A stretch of 64,000 bases of DNA. It comes from an uncultured bacterium (GTDB lineage Bacteria; Cyanobacteriota; Vampirovibrionia; Gastranaerophilales; Gastranaerophilaceae). Made by a program: the position numbers and the translations under genes. The notes under the pieces were generated by a model. That model was not told the origin of the DNA, did not search any database, and saw only the letters and a program-made list of their open reading frames with translations. Shown piece after piece: positions 1-7,893 of this stretch (its first letter is position 1; each line of letters opens with the position of its first letter). The stretch covers positions 113,542-177,541 of the forward strand of contig CACZCH010000001.1 of the NCBI GenBank assembly GCA_902779645.1, written 5' to 3'.

Positions 1-821
1 AAATCTTCCGTCGGCTCAAGAGCTTCTTCATTTTGCTCAAGGTTTAAAGTTTCTTCTTCAAAATCAACCTCAGAGTCATTGTCTGTAATGATTTCTGAGG
101 AATCTTCCGTCGACTCAAGAGCTTCTTCATTTTGCTCAAGGTTTAAAGTTTCTTCTTCAAAATCAATCTCAGAGTTATTGTCTGCAACGATTCCTGAAAA
201 ATCTATATTAAAATTTTCTGTTTCGCAATCTTTAACTTCTTCAATCTCTTCTATTGAACTACTTGTCTTGTTATCTAAAGAATTATCTCCTGAAGGAAGT
301 TCTTCTACTAATAATGTATCAAGTTCGTCTAAATCGGCCGTTTCTGATAATGTATCATCTGGTTCAATATCATCTTTTGAGGGTTCTATTGTTTCAATGA
401 CAGAAGCTGGTTCAATTGTATTTATCATTTTGTCAACAAATTCTTTATTTGTTTTTTGTACCGGTTCAGTTCTTTCTGTTTGTACAGAAGGATTTTCAAC
501 AACATCTGTGTGTTTAAATTCGTTTTCTATATTATGAGTCTCTCTGGTTGTTGATATAATATCATTTACATTTACACTTTTTCTTGCTTTTAGTTCATTT
601 TTAAAATTTAATCTTTTGGGTACTGTAATAAGGGAGGTTGTAACAACTTTTTGTAAATATGCTGAAATTACAGCTTCATCACGAATCGTATTAAGTATTG
701 ATTCAGAATGTGTGTATACATCATCAATAATATTTTCCAGAATCTCCTCATAACCCGCGAATTTTCTGTGATTTCTTACTAATTGTTCTATTAAATTGTA
801 ATATTTATTATCTCTATCCAT
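1..821 (-). CDS. Acidic repeat-containing protein of unknown function, 3' end cut by window edge
   Basis: I do not recognise a family. The reading frame runs from an ATG at 821 down to base 1 with no stop, so 273 residues are visible and the C-terminus is missing. The first ~75 residues look globular and alpha-helical (starts MDRDNKYYNLIEQL). From about residue 95 onward the chain is low in complexity and very rich in Glu/Asp/Ser/Thr, ending in two 33-residue tandem repeats. It lies 16 bp downstream of the 556-residue gene on the same strand, whose middle is similarly acidic, so the two probably form an operon and may act together. No signal peptide or membrane segment is visible. Start choice: an upstream ATG at 835 is out of frame. 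Confidence 0.75.
   Translation of the reverse strand, partial: MDRDNKYYNLIEQLVRNHRKFAGYEEILENIIDDVYTHSESILNTIRDEAVISAYLQKVVTTSLITVPKRLNFKNELKARKSVNVNDIISTTRETHNIENEFKHTDVVENPSVQTERTEPVQKTNKEFVDKMINTIEPASVIETIEPSKDDIEPDDTLSETADLDELDTLLVEELPSGDNSLDNKTSSSIEEIEEVKDCETENFNIDFSGIVADNNSEIDFEEETLNLEQNEEALESTEDSSEIITDNDSEVDFEEETLNLEQNEEALEPTED
2..199 (-). repeat. Two tandem 99-bp coding repeats
   Basis: Bases 2-100 and 101-199 are near-identical copies of a 99-bp unit (33 codons). They differ at only a few positions and keep the reading frame of the acidic gene. The encoded unit contains DFEEETLNLEQNEEALE. Further copies may lie beyond the window edge. Confidence 0.9.
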
Positions 822-837
822 ATTCTCGATTCCATAA

Positions 838-2508
838 TTACAAATGTATTATTAAAACAGGATTACCCTGTAATTTCCCAAAAGATTCAAAATTTGTACT
901 GATATTCATTTTTAATACTGTATCAACTGTATTCATAATAGTATTATCTACTGTTTTTTCTCCGCTAGAATCTATAATTGACAAAGGTTCAAATCTATTT
1001 CTTGAAGGATTATATTTAATCTCTACTGTTATTTTATTTGAAATAGGCGGTTTGCTGAGAAGTAATAATTCTGTTTTTAAATTTAATTGAATTATTTTGC
1101 CGAGCTTTATTAAATATCTTCTTGCATAAGCATTGGAAACATAGGAGGACGGAACTTCCCAATCGACTTTCAGGTTAGAAACTAAAACAGATGCATCTAA
1201 ATTTTTTTCTATTTCAGGTATTGAAATCGAGGCACCAGCTTCGTTGTTGTTTATATTAGTGTCGATATTAGCATTAACCGTTTCGTTCGGCATAGCAGAT
1301 GTATCCGAAGTGTTTTGTCCTGTTTGAATATCTTCGTTAGCAACAGCCGGAACTTGGTTCAAAACTTCTCCGTCGGCAGGAGTTTGAGTGTTATTGTTTG
1401 AATACCACCAGTATCCGCCTCCGCATAATGCAAATGCTAAAATTAAAATTGTTAATAGTCCGGAATAACTTTTTTTCTTGATTTGTGGAGTATTATCTTC
1501 TTCATCAAGAGTTCTAATGTTTTCTTCATCTGCAAAAAGTTTGCCTATTTCTTTGTTTTCTTCTTCTGAAATTTCTGTTTCAGTTTCTAATTCTGTTGTA
1601 TCTATTTTTGTTTCAGATTCAAATTCTTCTGTATTGGTTGGTTCTTCTTGTATCGGTTCTTCATTATTTTCATTTTCTATTAAATTGCCGAATTCATTGT
1701 CAACCTCTTCTATTAATTCAGAACTACTTGGGGTAACTTCTGTTTTATAATCAAAATCATTAAGGAAGCTTTCTTCAATACTGTCAACTTCTGTTGAATT
1801 AAACAAGCTATCGATATTTTCGTCTGGTTTTTTATTTTCATTAATAGAATCTGTATCATAATCAGAAACTTTCTTGAGAATATCTTGAGCATTTGCAATT
1901 CTTGTAAAAATTCTTCTTGAACTTACAGAAGAAATGAGAGTTTTTACAAGTTCTATTTTTTTACCATAATCTAAGCTGTCTTCTAAGTAAGAGAATACAT
2001 CATCATCTGATAATTCAGCTGTATCAAGCTTGTTTATAAAAAGAGATTCTATATCGTAAATGGAATTTAAATTTTCTTCTTTCAAATAATAACTATCATT
2101 TTTAGGATTGTCAGTGTCAATATTTTTTGGAGTAATGAATCCTGTAACTGTTCCTTCTGATAAGTTTGTTGAAAGTTTTATAAACATATAAGCTTCCGGC
2201 AATATACCATTATCAAAATGTAATTTAGGAACACATAGCTCTTCTTCATTAAAGTACACTCTGACATCTACATACGTGTTGTTTACATATAAGTCGGAAA
2301 TATTGAATTCTTCATTTACTTTAGGAATTTTGCATAAAGAATTTTCTATATCTATATTGTATACGTCCGGATCAAAATATTTAGAAGCAATTGCCGTTCC
2401 GAGAATGTTTGCAATTGCTCTATTATGGTTTTCTGTATCAGATATGCTTGCGCAAAGAGTTTGCGCTAGAGCTAAATCATTTTCTTCAATAATAATATTA
2501 GTATCCAC
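838..2508 (-). CDS. Single-pass membrane protein with DUF1822-like N-terminal domain and TonB-C-like C-terminal domain
   Basis: 556 residues with no named function. Residues ~1-150 resemble the cyanobacterial DUF1822 domain: a helical start, then a strand-rich part with 'ISDLYVNNTYVDVRVYF' and 'PEAYMFIKL'. Residues ~220-350 are acidic and low in complexity. One membrane helix follows at about 352-372 (LLTILILAFALCGGGYWWY), then a Pro/Asn/Thr-rich linker. Residues ~435-556 form a domain that resembles TonB/TolA C-terminal domains (a 'DSSGEKTVDN' segment followed by a helix and strand). Predicted topology is an acidic cytoplasmic N-half and a periplasmic C-domain. The start is GTG at 2508, preceded by GGGAGAG at a spacing of about 7. 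Domain names are my inference from pattern; the membrane segment is directly visible. Confidence 0.7.
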   Translation of the reverse strand: MDTNIIIEENDLALAQTLCASISDTENHNRAIANILGTAIASKYFDPDVYNIDIENSLCKIPKVNEEFNISDLYVNNTYVDVRVYFNEEELCVPKLHFDNGILPEAYMFIKLSTNLSEGTVTGFITPKNIDTDNPKNDSYYLKEENLNSIYDIESLFINKLDTAELSDDDVFSYLEDSLDYGKKIELVKTLISSVSSRRIFTRIANAQDILKKVSDYDTDSINENKKPDENIDSLFNSTEVDSIEESFLNDFDYKTEVTPSSSELIEEVDNEFGNLIENENNEEPIQEEPTNTEEFESETKIDTTELETETEISEEENKEIGKLFADEENIRTLDEEDNTPQIKKKSYSGLLTILILAFALCGGGYWWYSNNNTQTPADGEVLNQVPAVANEDIQTGQNTSDTSAMPNETVNANIDTNINNNEAGASISIPEIEKNLDASVLVSNLKVDWEVPSSYVSNAYARRYLIKLGKIIQLNLKTELLLLSKPPISNKITVEIKYNPSRNRFEPLSIIDSSGEKTVDNTIMNTVDTVLKMNISTNFESFGKLQGNPVLIIHL

Positions 2509-2635
2509 CTAAACACTCTCCCATGATATAAAAAATAATACCATATTCAATAAAAAAAATCTATATTTACCATGCTTTCATTGACTATATAAAAATAATA
2601 ATTAAATCAAATAGTGGATATTAAAAAATAATCTC

Positions 2636-2662
2636 TAAAGTTTGCATATTTTTATCCGATTT
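2636..2662 (+). promoter_or_regulatory. Sigma-28 (FliA/SigD)-like promoter for the lytic transglycosylase gene
   Basis: TAAAGTTT at 2636-2643 is a perfect match to the sigma-28 -35 consensus. After exactly 11 nt comes TCCGATTT at 2655-2662, against the -10 consensus GCCGATAA/GCCGATAT. The -10 lies 24 nt before the ATG at 2686. Two other genes in this window carry the same -35 octamer with similar spacing. Confidence 0.6.
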
Positions 2663-2685
2663 CTATAAAGAAAGGATTAATAAAA

Positions 2686-3351
2686 ATGTTTTCATCAATG
2701 TTACAAAGTTTATTAGCGTCATCGGGACAAACAAGCGCAATGCAGAGAGCTGTTCAGATGAATAACTATATAAATAAGTATTCTGATCAATGGGCTCCTG
2801 TGGGAACTGCAACCAGCCAAGGTGTTAACGGAACAAATAAAGAGATTCAGTCTTTTGATAAAGTGCTTCAGAATTCTGCAACCGTAAAATTTGGAGATTT
2901 ACTGACAAAACCGGTAAAAAAAGTCGATGCGGCAATTTATACCGCGCAGGCAAATGCTTCAGAACACTTAACTCCAAGACAAAAAATCCAAAATATTGTT
3001 TCAAATATGTCTAAAAAACACGGCGTTGATGAAAAATTAGTTAATGCTGTAATAAAACAAGAATCAGGTTTTAATCCGAATGCAAAATCAAAAGTCGGAG
3101 CCTTGGGATTAATGCAGTTAATGCCGTCAACAGCAAGAGGACTTGGTGTAACAAATCCAATGGACCCCGAACAAAATGTTGAAGGCGGTGTAAAATACTT
3201 AAAATCAATGTTGAACAAATATAACGGGAATGTTATACTTGCTCTTGCAGCTTATAATGCAGGGCCAGGCGCTGTCGACAAATATGACGGAGTTCCTCCG
3301 TACAAAGAAACTCAAAACTATGTAAGGTCAGTTCTTTCTAATTACCTGTAA
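2686..3351 (+). CDS. Lytic transglycosylase, SLT (Slt70/MltE-like) domain
   Basis: 221 residues. The C-terminal ~115 residues are a soluble-lytic-transglycosylase domain that cleaves the MurNAc-GlcNAc bond of peptidoglycan. The family motifs appear in order: E126-S127 (KQESGFN, catalytic Glu126), G141-L-M-Q (GLMQLMPSTA) and A189-Y-N-A-G-P. The N-terminal ~100 residues are Gln/Ser/Thr-rich, with no clear signal peptide or lipobox, so export would need another route, for example the flagellar export apparatus. The ATG at 2686 follows AAAGGA. The upstream promoter resembles the flagellar sigma-28 type, which suggests a role in letting the flagellar rod cross the wall, comparable to the hydrolase part of FlgJ. 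That role is inference; the enzyme class is solid. Confidence 0.9.
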   Translation: MFSSMLQSLLASSGQTSAMQRAVQMNNYINKYSDQWAPVGTATSQGVNGTNKEIQSFDKVLQNSATVKFGDLLTKPVKKVDAAIYTAQANASEHLTPRQKIQNIVSNMSKKHGVDEKLVNAVIKQESGFNPNAKSKVGALGLMQLMPSTARGLGVTNPMDPEQNVEGGVKYLKSMLNKYNGNVILALAAYNAGPGAVDKYDGVPPYKETQNYVRSVLSNYL

Positions 3352-3353
3352 AT

Positions 3354-5312
3354 TTATATGGCAACTTTTAGCTGATGTTCATTTTTCTCGGCTTCTATAT
3401 CTTCTTTTTTGTGAATACGTCTTGTGTTCCAATAAGTTAATCTTGGGATAAACCAGCCTAAAATGTATGGTGATATAAACAATGTTGTAATTAATCCCGG
3501 GAGAGAATTTAATCCTCTTGCCAGAGCGGTAATCTTGCTGTTTCCGCCTTTTGATGCACCTTTCATAAGTTTTGTTACCATATCGTTAATAGATTTTTTG
3601 TCGGTTGAAATTCCAAGCTTTTTAGCGTGCGTTTCTATATTCTCTATAAATGACAAAATCTCTTTATTAGTAGCGGATTTGTCGGCTTTTTTGAGTGATT
3701 CTAATGTTTGAGTTTTTTCATTGAATATTTCTTTTAAGCCTTCGGATTTTGCGAGAATCTTTTGTAAATCTCCGCCGTTTTTGTCAATGTATTTGCAGAA
3801 GTTAACCATTTTTTCTTTAGAATTTACATTGTCATATAAAGCTGAGATTTCTGCATTTGACAGAACATGAGTTTTACTGTACGGGTTCAATAAATCCAGT
3901 ACAGTTTTAAATCCGCTCTTTGTTCTGTCTTTTTGCATTAAAACAAAACCGGTATTTTTTTCATAAGAAGTGACGAGCGTTCTTGTTAGCATTGGTACTG
4001 CAAATACAACCGCAAGAGAGGAGAATATATCTCTTATTATGATTTCCCAAAGCTCGGTTAAATCTTTCTTTCCTGTTTTTTCGTCGGTTTGGGCTCTGCT
4101 GTATGCTCTCATACATCTTGGGGTAATCAAACCGAAAATAGAAAGACCTGCCATCAAAGAATTGGTAAAGTTATGACCGTTGTATTCAAGTTCTGATGAT
4201 ACAAAATCTGATTTATTTTTTTCAATGGCTTTTCCTAATTTTTCAATAATATTATTTTTACCCTTAAAAGCGATATTTTCATTGTTCTGTTCATCTTGGA
4301 CTTTCTTTCTTGCTCCCGGGGCAGTGTTGCTTCTTAGGTAAAGCTTCGGTAGTACCGATAGCATACCCAATGTGGCGCCAATCATACCAACATTTACTAA
4401 TATACGTTTACCTAACGCGCTGTGTTTAAGACTTTCTGCAACTTTTGAATCAAGCTTGTCTAAGTTTTTGTTAAATTTGATTGCGTCATTAGAGTATTTT
4501 ATTAATCCTTCAAAAGCTTTCTTAGTATCAAAAACTTTTGTATTATTATTCCCAATCGTACTTAATTTGACTCTTTCCAGCATGTCTAAATCAGCACTTG
4601 AAGAGTATTTTAAGTTGTTTATATGAGAAGTTATATTACTCAAACATTCGCTTCTGTATCTTGATTTACCCATTATTTTTTTGAGTTTTGCATCTTTAGG
4701 AATGTTTTCATAATTTTCCAGTTGTTTCATTATGTAATCAACAGAGGTTTTCAGTTCATCTTTATTAACATTTTCTCCAAGCGTTTGTCTCAAAATGTTT
4801 TCAATATTTTTTTTGTAAAATTCTTTTTTGAATTTAGTCCCGTCTTTTAACAGAGTTTTATCAAAGTCTTCGGCAGACAAAATCTCTTTCAAACTGTTGC
4901 CGTATCTTTTAATAAGTTCTGTGTTAATACTTGTTGATTGTCCTAATGTTTTTGAAGCAAGAAGTAATGATAATGGTGCAACGGCCATCATGCAAGGACC
5001 TGTTAAACCCTCTCTGCCGAGAACCTCAAAACCTTCTTGAATATTATATTCACCTGTTTCTTCTTTGTCTCGTAAGAAACCTGCAACCGTTCTCGGGACA
5101 GTCATTCCGAGAAAATCCTGAATTAAGAATAAAACCAGAAAACCGCCGTTTTCAATTTTATTCATTATGTTCCCCGATTTATTTAAGAATGTATCAAGTC
5201 CTCCTTTGAATGCAGGAGTGGCATAACTTTGCGCTTGCGAATTTTCCTCGCCGTTTTTCTTAACGGAAGGGTAATTAGAAATTATTATATTTTGATTGTT
5301 ATTAATTTCCAA
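3354..5312 (-). CDS. Multi-pass membrane protein of unknown function (lineage-specific type)
   Basis: 652 residues, no recognised family. An Asn-rich N-terminus leads to a short motif P-A-F-K-G-G at residues 33-38, of the type seen at the N-terminus of several other accessory proteins here. A second A-F-K-G-K lies near the middle. About six hydrophobic segments are visible: near residue 60 (FLVLFLIQDFLG), near 110 (APLSLLLAS), near 310 (VGMIGATLGMLSVLP), near 375, near 415 (SSLAVVFAVPML), and near 615 (LPGLITTLFISPYILGWFIP). They are separated by long Lys-rich helical stretches. The start is TTG at 5312, because the only nearby ATG is out of frame and a TGA precedes it in frame; AAAAGG lies 10 nt upstream. 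It converges on the lytic transglycosylase gene with 2 bp between stops. Confidence 0.7.
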   Translation of the reverse strand: MEINNNQNIIISNYPSVKKNGEENSQAQSYATPAFKGGLDTFLNKSGNIMNKIENGGFLVLFLIQDFLGMTVPRTVAGFLRDKEETGEYNIQEGFEVLGREGLTGPCMMAVAPLSLLLASKTLGQSTSINTELIKRYGNSLKEILSAEDFDKTLLKDGTKFKKEFYKKNIENILRQTLGENVNKDELKTSVDYIMKQLENYENIPKDAKLKKIMGKSRYRSECLSNITSHINNLKYSSSADLDMLERVKLSTIGNNNTKVFDTKKAFEGLIKYSNDAIKFNKNLDKLDSKVAESLKHSALGKRILVNVGMIGATLGMLSVLPKLYLRSNTAPGARKKVQDEQNNENIAFKGKNNIIEKLGKAIEKNKSDFVSSELEYNGHNFTNSLMAGLSIFGLITPRCMRAYSRAQTDEKTGKKDLTELWEIIIRDIFSSLAVVFAVPMLTRTLVTSYEKNTGFVLMQKDRTKSGFKTVLDLLNPYSKTHVLSNAEISALYDNVNSKEKMVNFCKYIDKNGGDLQKILAKSEGLKEIFNEKTQTLESLKKADKSATNKEILSFIENIETHAKKLGISTDKKSINDMVTKLMKGASKGGNSKITALARGLNSLPGLITTLFISPYILGWFIPRLTYWNTRRIHKKEDIEAEKNEHQLKVAI

Positions 5313-5430
5313 AGCAAATAAACCTTTTCATGATACATCCTATATATTTAATAAAGTTTTTTGATTTAAAAAAATTGCCACAAAAACCATGCTCTTTTAA
5401 CAAAATGTTACATATTGAACGGCTCTATCA

Positions 5431-5439
5431 TGGTATAAT
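5431..5439 (+). promoter_or_regulatory. Extended -10 promoter of ychF
   Basis: TGG-TATAAT (extended -10; TATAAT at 5434-5439) lies 34 nt upstream of the ychF ATG. No good -35 box is seen at 17 nt, which fits a TGn-dependent promoter. Confidence 0.5.
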
Positions 5440-5473
5440 TTGACTATAAATAGAATTTAAGAGGGAAATTAAT

Positions 5474-6571
5474 ATGTTAAGAGCCGGAATCGTAGGACTG
5501 CCGAATGTCGGAAAATCAACTTTATTTAATGCACTTACTGCGACAAAAAATGCGCAAAGTGCAAATTATCCGTTTTGTACAATAGAACCAAATGTGGGAG
5601 TTGTAACAGTTCCGGATGAAAGATTAAAAATCTTGGCTGATTTATGTAAATCAAAAGAAATTATACCTACCGTTATTGAGTTTGTTGATATAGCAGGCTT
5701 AGTTAAAGGGGCAAGTCAAGGTGAAGGACTCGGGAATCAGTTTCTGCATAACATAAGAGAAGTTGATGCGATTATTCAAGTTGTAAGATGTTTTGATGAT
5801 GAAAATACAATTCACGTAGACGGAAAGGTTGATCCTATATCTGATATCGAAACTATTAATACAGAACTTGCTCTAGCAGATATAGCATCAATAGAAAGAC
5901 GATTGGCGAGAATATCTAAACAAGCTAAGGGCGGTGATAAAGAAGCTGTTCTTGAAAACAATGCGCTGACAAAGCTTAATGAACTTCTTCAAGAAGGTCA
6001 TTTTATTAACTTAAAAGACTACTTTAACGAAGATGAAATAGAAGTAATTAAACCGCTGAGCTTGATGTCGGTAAAACCCGTAATTTATTGTGCAAATGTT
6101 TCGGAATTTGACCTTAAAGACGGTAATGATTATACAAAAAGAGTAGAAGAATATGCAAAAAAACAAGGCGCAGAAACAGTTATAATTTGCGCGAGAATTG
6201 AAGAAGAGCTTGTTGAACTGGGAGAAGAAGGCGCAAAAGAATATTTGACAGAACTTGGTGTAACGGATAGCGGTATAGATAAGATGATAAAATCTGTATA
6301 TTCACTTCTAAATCTTATAACATTTATTACTGCCGGTGAAAAAGAAACTCGAGCTTGGACTTGCGCTAACGGAACAAAAGCCCCTCAAGCTGCAGGTGTA
6401 ATTCATACAGATTTTGAAAAAGGTTTTATAAGAGCAGAAGTTACAAGCTATAAAGACTTTGTAGAAAACGGCTCATATACTGCGTGCAAAGATAAAGGTG
6501 TAACACGCTTAGAAGGTAAAGATTATATAGTGCAAGACGGTGATATTGTTCACTTTAGATTTGCTGTTTAA
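5474..6571 (+). CDS. ychF: Redox-regulated ATPase/GTPase YchF (OLA1 family)
   Basis: 365 residues, the usual length for YchF. The P-loop GLPNVGKST is at residues 8-16. The switch region contains NYPFCTIEPNVG, followed by the DxxG-type motif in 'FVDIAGLVKGAS'. A helical insert follows (~130-200), then a C-terminal TGS domain (GEKETRAWTCANG to VQDGDIVHFRF). Cytosolic; family members bind the ribosome or 50S subunit and hydrolyse ATP rather than GTP. The start is ATG at 5474 behind GAGGG. It has its own promoter and no same-strand partner. Confidence 0.97.
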   Translation: MLRAGIVGLPNVGKSTLFNALTATKNAQSANYPFCTIEPNVGVVTVPDERLKILADLCKSKEIIPTVIEFVDIAGLVKGASQGEGLGNQFLHNIREVDAIIQVVRCFDDENTIHVDGKVDPISDIETINTELALADIASIERRLARISKQAKGGDKEAVLENNALTKLNELLQEGHFINLKDYFNEDEIEVIKPLSLMSVKPVIYCANVSEFDLKDGNDYTKRVEEYAKKQGAETVIICARIEEELVELGEEGAKEYLTELGVTDSGIDKMIKSVYSLLNLITFITAGEKETRAWTCANGTKAPQAAGVIHTDFEKGFIRAEVTSYKDFVENGSYTACKDKGVTRLEGKDYIVQDGDIVHFRFAV

Positions 6572-6577
6572 AGAAAT

Positions 6578-6596
6578 GGTCAGACAAAGTCTGACC
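6578..6596. repeat. Perfect hairpin after ychF
   Basis: GGTCAGAC and GTCTGACC are separated by AAA. This perfect 8-bp stem starts 6 nt after the ychF stop. No T-run follows on either strand, so it may be a weak terminator, a processing site or a repeat remnant. Confidence 0.5.
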
Positions 6597-6621
6597 TGAG
6601 GAGAGAAAGTTTTATATTTTA

Positions 6622-6912
6622 TTAATTTTTTGTCGTTTTAGCAGTATTTATTAACCAGCCGTCTGACCTAAAAAAGGCGTAATTGTTTTTACCTTTGTAC
6701 TTAATACCTATTGGTTTTGTATTAAGCCAATCACTAAGTATTTCTAATGCTCGTGTAAAAAGCGCAACACCATAACGCTCTATCAAGTTATTATATTGGC
6801 ATTCTGTTAAAATTACAGTATCAAAATCAGGAATAACAAATGTCGCAACATATTTATTTCCATCCGGTCTTCCGCCTTTTTTGCCATTTTTTATTCTATA
6901 AAATTTTTTCAT
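6622..6912 (-). CDS. Small phage-type protein, replication-protein C-terminal-like
   Basis: 96 residues. An N-terminal basic segment (KNGKKGGRPDGNK) is followed by 'LTECQYNNLIERYG', a helix, and 'GIKYKGKNNYAFFRSDGWL'. This order resembles the C-terminal part of many phage replication/primosome-loading proteins, where a YGxxxxxxAIxxLxxW helix precedes a YK-Y-x-x-I-x-x-W segment. That assignment is inference from pattern. The ATG at 6912 follows a strong AAGGAGGT. It overlaps the upstream gene by 17 bp and is probably co-transcribed with it from the operator region at 7.17 kb under the divergent S24 repressor. Confidence 0.7.
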   Translation of the reverse strand: MKKFYRIKNGKKGGRPDGNKYVATFVIPDFDTVILTECQYNNLIERYGVALFTRALEILSDWLNTKPIGIKYKGKNNYAFFRSDGWLINTAKTTKN

Positions 6913-7123
6913 TTATATTTACCTCCTTATCAGGCGCACCAAGTTTTTTTACCAAATTAAACACAGTATATTTCATCATACATTTCGATTCCCCTGAGGA
7001 AAAATAAATTTTATACAAATTACATTTAGAACAATTGCACCCTATTTTATAACAATCTATTGCTGTTGGTGTCCAATGTTTGCTAATTGTCTCACAGTAT
7101 GATACATCATATCCGTAAATCAT
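6896..7123 (-). CDS. Small cysteine-rich protein of phage-like cassette
   Basis: 75 residues, function not recognised. Six cysteines include a cluster C-x4-C-x-C-x2-C (CYKIGCNCSKC) near residue 24-34 and a later 'KCMMKY', which suggests metal (zinc or Fe-S) binding. The ATG at 7123 is preceded by GGGAG. It is the first gene of a two-gene operon divergent from the S24-type repressor, so it is probably an early gene controlled by that repressor. Confidence 0.65.
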   Translation of the reverse strand: MIYGYDVSYCETISKHWTPTAIDCYKIGCNCSKCNLYKIYFSSGESKCMMKYTVFNLVKKLGAPDKEVNINEKIL

Positions 7124-7164
7124 TTAAAACTCCCAAAAATCTTTTCTTCGAATTGTGATAATTT

Positions 7165-7254
7165 ATTTGACAAAATGTCAAATATGTGATTAAATATCAG
7201 ATATAAACTGACATTGACATATTTAATTGTAAGACAATATGATACAAATGTCAA
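7165..7254. promoter_or_regulatory. Operator/promoter region between S24 repressor and divergent phage-like genes
   Basis: A perfect palindrome ATTTGACA-AAA-TGTCAAAT occupies 7165-7183. Related half-sites follow: CTGACAT (7208-7214), TTGACAT (7214-7220) and ATGTCAA (7248-7254). For the repressor gene a strong promoter is visible: TTGACA at 7214-7219, an 18-nt spacer and TATGAT at 7238-7243. The half-sites overlap its -35 and initiation region. This is the layout expected of an autoregulated phage-type immunity region. Confidence 0.75.
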
Positions 7255-7275
7255 GTATTATTTTATGGTGAGACG

Positions 7276-7893
7276 ATGAAACTGAATGAATTGATTTCTT
7301 TAATTTCCTCTCGAACAGGAAGTCCTATTAATCAATCAATGCTTGCAGAAAGCCTTGGTATTACTCGCCAGACAATCAGCAATCGGATTAAAAATGAAAG
7401 CGAAGTAACTGTAAGCGAACTCCAAAGAGCAGAAGACTTTTTCAAGATTAAGCTATTTGATTCTTTGGAAACAAATTTGGATGTTGCATATATTGATTAC
7501 TATACAGATGTATTTGCAAGCTGCGGAGAAGGAAGTATAATTTTTTCCAGTGAAAAAACAAAACTTCCTGTTTCAACATCTATGATTAACGGATATTCAA
7601 AAAGTAAATTATATTCAATGATTAATGCAACAGGAAATAGCATGTCTCCGACTATTGAAAACGGAGACAAGTTAATTGTTGAACATTGGAACGGAGACCA
7701 AATTCAGGATAATAAAATTTATGTTTTTTGTTATAATGGTGAATTTTTTGTAAAACGTCTTTCAAAGAATATTGATGAAATAATTATAAAATCGGATAAT
7801 CCTGAATATAGAGTTAGGACAATTCCTTCAAAATCTATAAGTGATTTAATACTTATAGGTAAAATTGTCGGAGCTATAAAATCATTAGATTAA
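7276..7893 (+). CDS. XRE-type repressor with S24 (LexA/CI-like) autopeptidase domain
   Basis: 205 residues. Residues ~18-45 form a helix-turn-helix (QSMLAESLGITRQTISNRI). Residues ~75-205 form a peptidase S24 domain: Ser122 in 'ATGNSMSPTIENGD' and Lys160 in 'GEFFVKRL' are the expected Ser-Lys dyad. The candidate linker 'VFASCGEGS' (79-87) lacks the classical Ala-Gly cleavage pair, so self-cleavage is uncertain. The ATG at 7276 has GGTGAG 5 nt upstream and follows a TTGACA/TATGAT promoter. It faces two small phage-like genes and sits between housekeeping genes ychF and aroA, so it probably marks a small integrated or decayed mobile cassette. Its stop overlaps the aroA stop region by 9 bp. Confidence 0.9.
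   Translation: MKLNELISLISSRTGSPINQSMLAESLGITRQTISNRIKNESEVTVSELQRAEDFFKIKLFDSLETNLDVAYIDYYTDVFASCGEGSIIFSSEKTKLPVSTSMINGYSKSKLYSMINATGNSMSPTIENGDKLIVEHWNGDQIQDNKIYVFCYNGEFFVKRLSKNIDEIIIKSDNPEYRVRTIPSKSISDLILIGKIVGAIKSLD

Noticed and set aside
1478-1750. Ser-rich 90-codon plus-strand ORF (and similar one at 79-537)
   Set aside because: Antisense shadows of the acidic repeat-rich coding sequence on the minus strand.
5352-5359. TAAAGTTT octamer before ychF
   Set aside because: No GCCGATAA-like -10 at 11-12 nt; ychF has a TGG-TATAAT promoter instead. The same octamer inside the coding repeat near base 45 also lacks a -10.
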